This document shows positions 14,912 to 22,715 of a stretch of 43,094 nt of DNA, piece after piece. Position numbers and translations under genes: made by a program. Origin of the DNA: Clostridium sp. AM33-3. GTDB lineage: Bacteria; Bacillota; Clostridia; Lachnospirales; Lachnospiraceae. How positions within the stretch are numbered: the stretch's first letter is position 1; the number at the start of each line of letters is the position of its first letter. The notes under the pieces are model-generated. The model saw nothing but the letters and a program-made list of their open reading frames with translations. It had not been told where the DNA came from and made no database searches. The stretch is from positions 118,946 to 162,039 of the forward strand of contig NZ_QUIV01000007.1 in NCBI RefSeq assembly GCF_003480315.1, in the 5' to 3' direction.

Positions 14912-16681
14912 ATGTCTGTGAATCAGAAACTGGAAAATCTCTTAAACCTTTCCCTGGACACCACTGCTAAAGAACGGAGCCGCTCTGCGGAGCTGGAGAC
15001 CGGCTATAACCCGGAAGAACAAACCTGGGAGCTGATCGTAAAATACTCCGGGAGCCTGGATGCGGCACGGGAGCTTGGCGCTGCGGTGGAGGAGATGCGT
15101 AACGAGTACGCGATCCTGACCGTGAAGGAAAGCCTGATCCCGTACATCAGCGCACTTCCGCAAATTGAATACATTGAAAAACCAAAGAGGCTGTTCTTTG
15201 CCGTTGACCAGGCAAAGACAGCCTCTTGTGTGAATCTGCTGCAGGAGGCATCGCCATATTTGAGCGGAAAAGGAGTGCTTGTAGCCATTGTCGATTCCGG
15301 GATTGATTATTTTCATGAGGTATTCCGGAAGGAAGATGGCACAACCCGGATTCTTGAGCTATGGGACCAGACGCAGAATCGGATTTATACGGAAGGTGAG
15401 ATCAATCGCGCGCTGGAGGAGGGCAGCCGGGAGGCAGCCCGGAACATTGTGCCATCTGTGGATGCGAGCGGACACGGGACGGCAGTGGCGGGGATTGCGG
15501 TGGGAGACAGCAGAGGGAATACAGTTGGAAAGACTGCTGCTGGCGGCGAACGGAGCACCGCTTTTTCAGTCAGCACCGCATCCGGCATGTACCGCGGCAT
15601 CGCCTGCGAGAGTGAGCTTTTGGTGGTGAAGCTTGGCACCGCCCGCCCGGAGAGCTTTCCGAGGACCACAGAGCTTATGAGGGCAGTCAATTATGCAGTT
15701 TCCTTCGCGGCAGAGCGTTTTCTTCCTCTGGTCATCAACATCAGCTTTGGAAATACCTACGGCTCACATGACGGGACCAGTCTGCTGGAAACCTTTCTGG
15801 ATGATATTGGAAACTATGGCAGAACAACGATTCTGGTGGGGACCGGAAATGAGGGAGCATCAAGCGGTCATACCTCCGGGACGCTGCAGATGCGAAGAAC
15901 GGAGAACGTGGAGTTTACAGTATCTCCCTATGAAAGCAGCTTCAGTATCCAGCTCTGGAAATCCTACAGTGATCAGTTTACGGTTAGTCTTCAGGCGCCA
16001 TCCGGGGAGATGTTTGGTCCATTTTCAGAGGAACCCGGCACTGCCAGATTCCGTTACCGCAAAACACAGATTCTCCTGTATTACGGGGAACCGGGGCCCT
16101 ACAGCACAGCCCAGGAGCTGTATTTTGATTTTATCCCGGATGAGGGCAGTTATGTGGAGGAAGGAATCTGGAGCTTTTATTTAAGTCCGGTCAGTCTGAT
16201 AAGCGGCCGGTACGATTTCTGGCTTCCGTCTGCCGGAATTTTGAATACGTCGACCCGTTTTCTGCGGCCGACGCCGGATACCACCTTGACGATTCCGTCC
16301 ACAGCCTCTAAGGTGATTACCATTGGAGCCTATAACAGCAGGTATCATTCCTATGCGGATTTTTCCGGCCGGGGATTTACCCGCCTGACGAACCAGATAA
16401 AGCCGGATCTTGCCGCGCCAGGCGTAAATATCATGGCTCCGGCAGCAAACGGCGGATACCAGTCTGTTACCGGAACCTCTTTCGCAACACCGGTGGCTTC
16501 CGGAGCAGCAGCGCTTCTCATGCAGTGGGGGATTGTAAACGGAAATGATCCGTTTTTGTATGGGGAGAAGGTAAAAGCATATCTGAGAAGAGGAGCAAAG
16601 AAACTTCCGGGGATTTCGGAGTATCCGAATCCGATGGTGGGGTATGGGGCACTGTGCGTGCGGGACAGTCTGCCGGAGTGA
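14912..16681 (+). CDS. Subtilisin-like serine protease, S8 family, Csp-like architecture
   Basis: The 589-residue protein has a short N-terminal propeptide-like region (residues 1-100), a subtilase domain with a complete catalytic triad (Asp128 in IVDSGID, His188 in SGHGT, Ser523 in GTSFATP), and a beta-rich insertion of about 130 residues between His and Ser. The insertion resembles the jelly-roll domain of clostridial Csp germination proteases. No signal peptide is visible, so it probably works inside the cell or is packaged in spores. Unlike the pseudoproteases CspA and CspC, all three catalytic residues are kept. No cspA/cspC or sleC genes are adjacent, so a germination role is only a possibility. 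ATG 14912 is preferred over TTG 14876, which lacks any ribosome site, although the site before 14912 is also weak (AGCAGGT). Confidence 0.88.
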   Translation: MSVNQKLENLLNLSLDTTAKERSRSAELETGYNPEEQTWELIVKYSGSLDAARELGAAVEEMRNEYAILTVKESLIPYISALPQIEYIEKPKRLFFAVDQAKTASCVNLLQEASPYLSGKGVLVAIVDSGIDYFHEVFRKEDGTTRILELWDQTQNRIYTEGEINRALEEGSREAARNIVPSVDASGHGTAVAGIAVGDSRGNTVGKTAAGGERSTAFSVSTASGMYRGIACESELLVVKLGTARPESFPRTTELMRAVNYAVSFAAERFLPLVINISFGNTYGSHDGTSLLETFLDDIGNYGRTTILVGTGNEGASSGHTSGTLQMRRTENVEFTVSPYESSFSIQLWKSYSDQFTVSLQAPSGEMFGPFSEEPGTARFRYRKTQILLYYGEPGPYSTAQELYFDFIPDEGSYVEEGIWSFYLSPVSLISGRYDFWLPSAGILNTSTRFLRPTPDTTLTIPSTASKVITIGAYNSRYHSYADFSGRGFTRLTNQIKPDLAAPGVNIMAPAANGGYQSVTGTSFATPVASGAAALLMQWGIVNGNDPFLYGEKVKAYLRRGAKKLPGISEYPNPMVGYGALCVRDSLPE

Positions 16682-16722
16682 ACGAAGGCGGCCGTGATTT
16701 TACCGGATACCAGCGAGGACAC

Positions 16723-16751
16723 TTTTCACGAAGCCAGGACCATGCTATACT
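16723..16751 (+). promoter_or_regulatory. Promoter of the MATE-sensor operon
   Basis: TTTTCA (16723-16728) and TATACT (16746-16751) are 17 bases apart and end 34 bases before the MATE start, in the 104-base gap after the subtilase gene. Confidence 0.6.
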
Positions 16752-16785
16752 CTAAATCAGGAATAAAGAAAAGGACGAAAGAGAC

Positions 16786-18144
16786 ATGAAACAACTTGAT
16801 TTTGAACATGGTACAGTGACCGGAAATATCCTCGGAGCTGCGGTTCCTATGCTGGTGGCGCAGATTTTAAATCTGCTCTACAACATTGTGGACCGCATTT
16901 ATATTGCACGTATCCCCAAAGTGGGAACAGCAGCGCTGGGAGCAGTGGGACTCTGCTTTCCACTGATCGTGATCATCACGGCATTTTCGAATCTGTACGG
17001 AAGCGGAGGCGCACCGCTGTTTTCTATTTACAGGGGGAAAAAGGAAACACGGGCAGCGAATGATATTATGAATACGTCATTTTCCATGCTCTGCCTGACA
17101 GGAGTGATCCTGATGGTAGTTGGCATGCTGCTGATCCGGCCGATCCTGATATTATTCGGAGCGTCAGAGGGAGCACTGGCATATGCCTGTCCGTATATGA
17201 TGCTTTATCTGATCGGTACGCTGCCCTCTATGATCGCGGTGGGTATGAATCCATTTATCAATGCCCAGGGCTATTCCCTGACCGGCATGCTTTCCGTTGC
17301 GATCGGTGCGGCGGCCAACCTGGTTCTGGATCCGCTGTTTATCTTTGTTCTGGGCTTTGGTGTGCGTGGAGCAGCTATCGCAACGGTTATTTCCCAGTTT
17401 TTGTCAGCGGCCTTTGTACTGCATTTTCTTTCCGGAAAAGCGGAGCTGAAGGTGCGCTTCCTGCGCAGGACGGAACTTGCAGGATCCGTCAGTTACGCGA
17501 AAGAGATCGTCAGTCTCGGTACGGCGGGTTTTATCATGCAACTGACCAACAGTCTGGTGACGATCTGCTGCAACCATGTGCTTTCTGCTACAGGTGGTGA
17601 TATTTATATTTCAGTCATGACTATTGTATCCAGTGTGCGCCAGCTGGTGGAAACTCCGATTTCAGCGATCAATGACGGATCTTCTCCGATTTTAAGCTAC
17701 AATTATGGAGCGCGCCGTCCGGCCCGGGTGCGGAAAGCGGGCGTGGTGATGGGACTTCTGATCCTGGGCTATACAGCGGTAATGTGGAGCGTTATCATTC
17801 TGGCACCTGGAGCGCTGATCCGGGTGTTCAGTTCTGATGCCCTTCTGCTGCAGGACGCGGTTCCGGCCCTGAAACAATATTTTGCGGCATTTATTTTCAT
17901 GGATCTGCAGTATATGGGACAGACCACGTTTAAATCACTGAACAAAAAGGCCTATGCGATCTTTTTCTCATTGCTTCGAAAGGTGTTTATTGTGGTTCCG
18001 CTGACTTATTTCATGCCATATGCGCTGCATATGGGAACTGCTGGTGTATTTCTGGCAGAACCGGTCTCAAATGTGATCGGCGGCAGCCTGTGCTTTATCA
18101 CCATGCTCTGCACGGTATTGCCTGAATTAAAACGAATGGAGTAG
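16786..18144 (+). CDS. MATE family multidrug/solute efflux transporter
   Basis: This 452-residue integral membrane protein has about twelve hydrophobic segments in two similar halves, the size and layout of MATE transporters. The N-terminal half contains GNILGAAVPMLVAQILNLLYNIVDRIYI and the middle contains AIGAAANLVLDPLFIF, both typical of bacterial NorM/DinF-like members that exchange Na+ or H+ for organic cations. The substrate is not predictable. The gene lies nine bases upstream of a large membrane sensor kinase, and the pair are probably co-transcribed from the promoter at 16723-16751. This suggests, but does not prove, that transport and sensing are linked. Confidence 0.9.
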   Translation: MKQLDFEHGTVTGNILGAAVPMLVAQILNLLYNIVDRIYIARIPKVGTAALGAVGLCFPLIVIITAFSNLYGSGGAPLFSIYRGKKETRAANDIMNTSFSMLCLTGVILMVVGMLLIRPILILFGASEGALAYACPYMMLYLIGTLPSMIAVGMNPFINAQGYSLTGMLSVAIGAAANLVLDPLFIFVLGFGVRGAAIATVISQFLSAAFVLHFLSGKAELKVRFLRRTELAGSVSYAKEIVSLGTAGFIMQLTNSLVTICCNHVLSATGGDIYISVMTIVSSVRQLVETPISAINDGSSPILSYNYGARRPARVRKAGVVMGLLILGYTAVMWSVIILAPGALIRVFSSDALLLQDAVPALKQYFAAFIFMDLQYMGQTTFKSLNKKAYAIFFSLLRKVFIVVPLTYFMPYALHMGTAGVFLAEPVSNVIGGSLCFITMLCTVLPELKRME

Positions 18145-18153
18145 ACAAAAACT

Positions 18154-21100
18154 ATGAAAAAGAACGCTGCAAAAAAACTGACTTATGTAAGCCGTGCGTG
18201 CATGACGGTTCTGACTACAGTGCTGATCGTATTATTTTTCTGTATCATGTCTCTGGTGGGGAAAATTCAGGGGACAGCAAGGGTGGTAAACTACGCCGGT
18301 CTGGTGCGCGGCACGACGCAGCGCATAGTCAAGCTGGAAAACATGCAAAGTCCGCAGGATGAGATGCTTGAGGAGGTGGAGTCGATCATAATCGGACTCC
18401 GCTATGGAAGTGATGATCTAAACCTGGTCCGTCTGGATGATTCCGCATTCCAGGATAAGATGCAGGAGCTGGAGGATTATTTTGAAACCCTGAAAGTGGA
18501 AATACAGCTTGTTCGGGAAAATGGCTATGAAAACACGCAGATCATTGAAAAGAGTGAGCAGTTCTTCCGGATCTGTGATGAGGCTACCGGACTTGCGGAG
18601 GCCTATTCCCAGAGAAAGGCAACGGCACTGAATCAGCTTGAGCAGGTGGTCTTCGCGGATATCGCAGGACTTCTGATCCTGATTGCCATGGAAATATTTA
18701 AGGCACTGCGCTATGCGGCCCAGAACCGCATTCTGCAGAAAAAGGTTTATCTGGATGAGGCCACGGGGCTTCCGAATAAAAATAAGTGTGAGGAAATTCT
18801 GGACAATGATACATTTCTGGAAGATGGGGAAACGGTTGCAGTCTGTGTGTTTGATTTAAACAATCTGCGTATCATCAATAATAATCTCGGCCATGAGAAG
18901 GGAGACGAATATATCCGTTCCTTTGCGGTGCAGCTGCGCGGGGCTATGCCGGCGGAGCATTTTGTAGGACGCGACGGAGGGGATGAGTTTCTGGCCGTGA
19001 TCCGCGGACTGGAGCGGGAGGCGGTGGAAGCCTGCCTTTCCCAGGTACGGAGCCAGACAGCGGAGTATTCTGCCGATCATCCGGAGATGCCCATCAGCTA
19101 TGCGGCTGGTTATGCGATTTCATCGGATTTTGAATCCTGCAGCATGCGGGATCTGTTCCGGCAGGCCGATAAGAATATGTATGTCGATAAGAACCGCGCC
19201 AAGATGCTGGAAGCGGCGGAAAAGCAGAATGAAAATATCCGGCTGCTGGATACAGTCAAACAGCAGGGCTATTCGTTTTCGGACTGCCTGTACTGCGATG
19301 CATTGCTCGACCAGTACCGGGTGCTGCGTGCAGATTCCGAGTTTTTTCTGGCGGAAGACGGCAGCTACTCCGGTGCAGTGGAGCAGATCGTGCAGGAACT
19401 GGCCCAGGGAGCGGAACGCGGACCATTGCGCCGGAAGCTGCAGCCGGAGGCGCTGAACCAGGTGCTGACCAGTACGCGGAAAAAGCTGGACTTTCCGTAT
19501 CAGTATACGGACGGCGAAAAGGTGCGCAGAGGCCGCATGACGTTGCTTTTCTTAAACAATACGGAAGATGGACGGCTGCATCATTTTATCTTTGGTTTTG
19601 AGCCGTTCCATGACAAAAATCAGGTGTCAGCCAATGAGAAGGTCCAGCTGACCCGGTATTATGAGCAGATGAAGCAGTCCATTCTGGAAAATGGAAATTA
19701 TGTGGATGCTCTGGTGGATGCGGCTGAGGCGGTCTATACGGTGGACTTAACACATGATCGTCTGGAAAAAATCTTTTTTCCGTCCGGCAGCAATAAATTT
19801 AGGATTTCGCAGCAGGCACCCTGCTCTTACAACGAATATTGTGCATCCAGAATTGTGCTGGTCACAGAGGATACCATGGAGAATTACCGCATTGTGGATT
19901 CTTCGGAAAAACTTCTGGAGCGTTTTCAGAATGGCGCTAAGCAGGTTACGGTGGAGTATCAGGAAAACGGAGCGAACGGGAAACCGGAGTGGCTGCAGAA
20001 GACAGTGCTGATGTCGCAGGATACACTGTACGATGAAAAAGTGGGACGGGAGATGACCGTGGTGCACGGGATTATCCTCTTTAAAAATACATCTGTTTTC
20101 CATGAGAAGGAGCAGAAGGAAAAGGAGCGCCTGAAGGTGGCCTACGAGGAGGCAGACCTGGCAAGTAAGGCAAAAACGGAGTTCTTAAACCGTATGAGCC
20201 ATGATATCAAGACACCGATCAATGGCGTGATGGGTATGCTGGAGATCATCCGACGGAACATGGATGACCGGGAACGGGTCGAGGAATGTCTTGGAAAGAT
20301 CCAGCTGTCCACCAGACATCTGCTGGAGCTGGTCAATGATGTGCTGGACATGGGGCGCATTGAGACAACACAGGAAAAAGGAAGGATGGAAGCCTTTGAT
20401 CTGGAACAGCTCATGACCGAGACTTCCTCTCTGGTGGAAGCCCAGCTGGCGGAAACCGGAATCCGGCATTACCGGCACAGGGAAGGAATCCGGCATACAG
20501 ATCTGACCGGAAACCCGCTGCATCTGCGCCAGATCATGATCAATCTTCTGAGCAATGCAATCAAATACAATAAGCCGGGCGGAAGGATTGATACCTATGC
20601 GAAGGAGCTTTCCTGCGATGGAAAGCAGGCTTTTTATGAGTTTGGGATTACGGACACCGGCATTGGCATGCAGAAAGAATTTGTAAAAAATAAGCTGTTT
20701 CAGCCCTTTACACAGGAACAGGCAGACGCCAGAACCCAGTACAAGGGAAGCGGTCTTGGCATGTCGATTGTCAAGGGCCTGATCGAAAGTATGAATGGTT
20801 CTATTCAGGTGGAAAGCGTGCCGGGAGAGGGAACGACCTTCACATTTCAGCTTCCTTTTCTTCTCGATGATACGGCTTGCAGCAATCGGAAGAGGGAGCA
20901 GACGGCAGAGACTGATGCAGCCGGAATGAAGATCCTGGTGGTGGAGGACAACGAAATTAATATGGAAATTGCCGAATTTTATCTGACGGAAGCAGGGGCG
21001 AAAACGGAAAAATCATGGAATGGAGCCGAGGCAGTTCAGAAATTTGCGGAATCCGAAACAGGAAGTTTTGATGTGATTCTGATGGATGTTATGATGCCGG

Positions 21101-21315
21101 TCATGGACGGCCTGGAGGCAACTAGAAGAATCCGTGCGCTGGAGCATCCGGATGCAGGGACGGTCACGATTCTTGCTATGACAGCCCAGTCTTCTGCCGA
21201 CAGCATTCACCAGTGTGAGCAGGCTGGAATGAACGGCTATATCGCAAAGCCGGTGGAGGCAGCAGAGCTGATAAAGATTCTGTCAGAAAAATGTCCAAAA
21301 GGGTGCAAAAACTAA
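18154..21315 (+). CDS. Hybrid membrane sensor: GGDEF domain, histidine kinase and receiver in one chain
   Basis: This 1053-residue protein has TM1 (about 17-37), an extracytoplasmic helical sensor (about 38-165) and TM2 (about 168-188). A GGDEF domain follows (about 195-350) with an intact GGDEF at 275-279. A region of about 300 residues that may hold PAS-like folds leads to a histidine kinase with phospho-acceptor His683 in MSHDIKTP and ATPase boxes LLSNAIKYNKPGG, DTGIGM and GSGLGM. A C-terminal receiver domain has Asp978 (VILMDVMMP) and a conserved lysine in AKPVE. The RxxD inhibitory site usually found just before GGDEF is absent, so any diguanylate cyclase activity would lack that feedback. 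It may link a phosphorelay to cyclic-di-GMP or use GGDEF only as a sensor. No separate response regulator is adjacent. Confidence 0.92.
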   Translation: MKKNAAKKLTYVSRACMTVLTTVLIVLFFCIMSLVGKIQGTARVVNYAGLVRGTTQRIVKLENMQSPQDEMLEEVESIIIGLRYGSDDLNLVRLDDSAFQDKMQELEDYFETLKVEIQLVRENGYENTQIIEKSEQFFRICDEATGLAEAYSQRKATALNQLEQVVFADIAGLLILIAMEIFKALRYAAQNRILQKKVYLDEATGLPNKNKCEEILDNDTFLEDGETVAVCVFDLNNLRIINNNLGHEKGDEYIRSFAVQLRGAMPAEHFVGRDGGDEFLAVIRGLEREAVEACLSQVRSQTAEYSADHPEMPISYAAGYAISSDFESCSMRDLFRQADKNMYVDKNRAKMLEAAEKQNENIRLLDTVKQQGYSFSDCLYCDALLDQYRVLRADSEFFLAEDGSYSGAVEQIVQELAQGAERGPLRRKLQPEALNQVLTSTRKKLDFPYQYTDGEKVRRGRMTLLFLNNTEDGRLHHFIFGFEPFHDKNQVSANEKVQLTRYYEQMKQSILENGNYVDALVDAAEAVYTVDLTHDRLEKIFFPSGSNKFRISQQAPCSYNEYCASRIVLVTEDTMENYRIVDSSEKLLERFQNGAKQVTVEYQENGANGKPEWLQKTVLMSQDTLYDEKVGREMTVVHGIILFKNTSVFHEKEQKEKERLKVAYEEADLASKAKTEFLNRMSHDIKTPINGVMGMLEIIRRNMDDRERVEECLGKIQLSTRHLLELVNDVLDMGRIETTQEKGRMEAFDLEQLMTETSSLVEAQLAETGIRHYRHREGIRHTDLTGNPLHLRQIMINLLSNAIKYNKPGGRIDTYAKELSCDGKQAFYEFGITDTGIGMQKEFVKNKLFQPFTQEQADARTQYKGSGLGMSIVKGLIESMNGSIQVESVPGEGTTFTFQLPFLLDDTACSNRKREQTAETDAAGMKILVVEDNEINMEIAEFYLTEAGAKTEKSWNGAEAVQKFAESETGSFDVILMDVMMPVMDGLEATRRIRALEHPDAGTVTILAMTAQSSADSIHQCEQAGMNGYIAKPVEAAELIKILSEKCPKGCKN

Positions 21316-21365
21316 AATGAAATTCTGACGAAAATCTTAAATATGGAAACTTTTGTGAGATATGG

Positions 21366-21394
21366 TTGCATTACAGGGGAAAACATGATATAAG
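21366..21394 (+). promoter_or_regulatory. Promoter of the GntR-ABC operon
   Basis: TTGCAT (21366-21371) and TATAAG (21389-21394) are separated by 17 bases. The -10 hexamer lies inside the left arm of the palindromic operator, so a bound repressor would block RNA polymerase. Confidence 0.65.
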
Positions 21395-21421
21395 TGTATT
21401 AAGATAATTAATACACTTATA
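21389..21421. promoter_or_regulatory. Perfect palindromic operator of the YtrA-type regulator
   Basis: TATAAGTGTATTAA (21389-21402) and TTAATACACTTATA (21408-21421) are exact reverse complements separated by GATAA. The GTGTATTAA/TTAATACAC core fits operators known for the YtrA branch of GntR repressors. It lies 23 bases before the regulator gene and covers the -10 box, which implies autoregulation of the whole operon. Confidence 0.8.
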
Positions 21422-21444
21422 CAGGAAGGAGACGCATCAGGGAC

Positions 21445-21819
21445 ATGATTCATCTGGACTATAAAGACAGCCGACCGATTTATGAACAGGTGGCAGACCG
21501 TTTAAAGGAGCTGATGATCCTCGGTGTTCTGGAAGAGGACGGCCAGATGCCTTCTGTCCGATCTCTGGCAACGGAATTGTCCATCAACCCCAACACCATA
21601 CAGCGGGCTTATGCGGAACTGGAACGGAATGGCTTCATCTATTCAGTCAAGGGACGGGGAAGCTTTGTGGGAAGCATCAGCAGACTCCGGGAGCAGAAAC
21701 GCCGGGAGCTGGAAGAGAAGGTAGCAGGTCTTGCGGTGGAGGCAAAAAGTCTTGGTATGGACAAAACAGCATTCGTCCGCATGGCGGAGGAACAGTTTGG
21801 AGGAGAGAAAACAGTATGA
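21445..21819 (+). CDS. GntR family transcriptional regulator, YtrA subfamily
   Basis: This 124-residue protein has the short YtrA layout: an N-terminal winged helix-turn-helix (MPSVRSLATELSINPNTIQRAYAELE, about residues 33-58, then KGRGSFV) and a C-terminal helical tail of about 50 residues for dimerisation, with no large effector domain. Such regulators repress neighbouring ABC transporter genes, often in response to cell-envelope stress or antibiotics. It is the first gene of an operon, its stop overlaps the ATPase start as ATGA, and the perfect palindrome just upstream is its likely binding site. Which signal releases it is unknown. Confidence 0.93.
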   Translation: MIHLDYKDSRPIYEQVADRLKELMILGVLEEDGQMPSVRSLATELSINPNTIQRAYAELERNGFIYSVKGRGSFVGSISRLREQKRRELEEKVAGLAVEAKSLGMDKTAFVRMAEEQFGGEKTV

Positions 21820-22715
21820 TAGAGGCAACCAATCTCACAAAAAAATTTGACGATATCCTTGCGGTGGATCATATCAATGCGCAGATCCGGGAAGGCAGCG
21901 TCTTTGGTCTCATTGGAACCAACGGAGCCGGAAAGAGTACGTTTTTGCGGATGGCGGCAGGTGTGCTGAAGCCGGACGAGGGAAGCATCACGATAGACGG
22001 AATGGATGTATATGAAAATGAGGCGGCAAAACGGAAATTTTTCTATATTTCCGACGACCAGTATTTCTTCGGCAATGCGACACCGGGGGATATGATGAAC
22101 TATTACCGTATTGTTTATCCGGAGTTTGACGAAAAACGCTTTGACTCTCTGTTAAAGAGCTTCGGACTTCAGAAAAACCGCAAGATCAATACCTTTTCCA
22201 AGGGCATGAAAAAGCAGGTTTCCATCCTGTGCGGTATCTGCGCAGGGACAGAGTATCTGTTCTGCGATGAGACCTTTGATGGCCTGGACCCGGTTATGCG
22301 CCAGGCGGTCAAGAGCATTTTTGCGAATGACATGGAAGAACGGAAGCTGACCCCCATCATTGCATCCCACAATCTGCGGGAGCTGGAAGACATCTGCGAT
22401 CATGTCGGCCTTCTGCACAAGGGTGGTATTCTCTTAAGCCGTGACCTGGATGAGATGAAGATGAATCTCCACAAGGTTCAGTGCGTACTAAAAGAGGGCA
22501 TGCAGCCGGAGCATATTACCGGTCTTGACATTTTGAAGACGGAGCGGCGCGGAAAGCTTCTGACCCTTACGGTACGAGGCAGTTTAAATCAGGTGGAATT
22601 TGTTATGCAGCAGGCGGATCCGGTATTTTATGAAACTATTCCGCTGTCCTTAGAGGAGATTTTTATCAGTGAAACGGAGGTAGTCGGTTATGACGTCAAA
22701 AAACTTATTTTTTAA
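21816..22715 (+). CDS. ABC transporter ATP-binding protein
   Basis: This 299-residue ATPase has Walker A (GTNGAGKST, about residues 34-42), a signature region (TFSKGMKKQVSI), Walker B with catalytic glutamate (YLFCDETFDGLDP) and a switch histidine (IASHNLRELEDICD). The C-terminal tail of about 80 residues is typical of YtrB/BcrA-type exporters. It is translationally coupled to the regulator by the ATGA overlap and overlaps the permease gene by 26 bases. It would energise the permease encoded next. Confidence 0.95.
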   Translation: MIEATNLTKKFDDILAVDHINAQIREGSVFGLIGTNGAGKSTFLRMAAGVLKPDEGSITIDGMDVYENEAAKRKFFYISDDQYFFGNATPGDMMNYYRIVYPEFDEKRFDSLLKSFGLQKNRKINTFSKGMKKQVSILCGICAGTEYLFCDETFDGLDPVMRQAVKSIFANDMEERKLTPIIASHNLRELEDICDHVGLLHKGGILLSRDLDEMKMNLHKVQCVLKEGMQPEHITGLDILKTERRGKLLTLTVRGSLNQVEFVMQQADPVFYETIPLSLEEIFISETEVVGYDVKKLIF

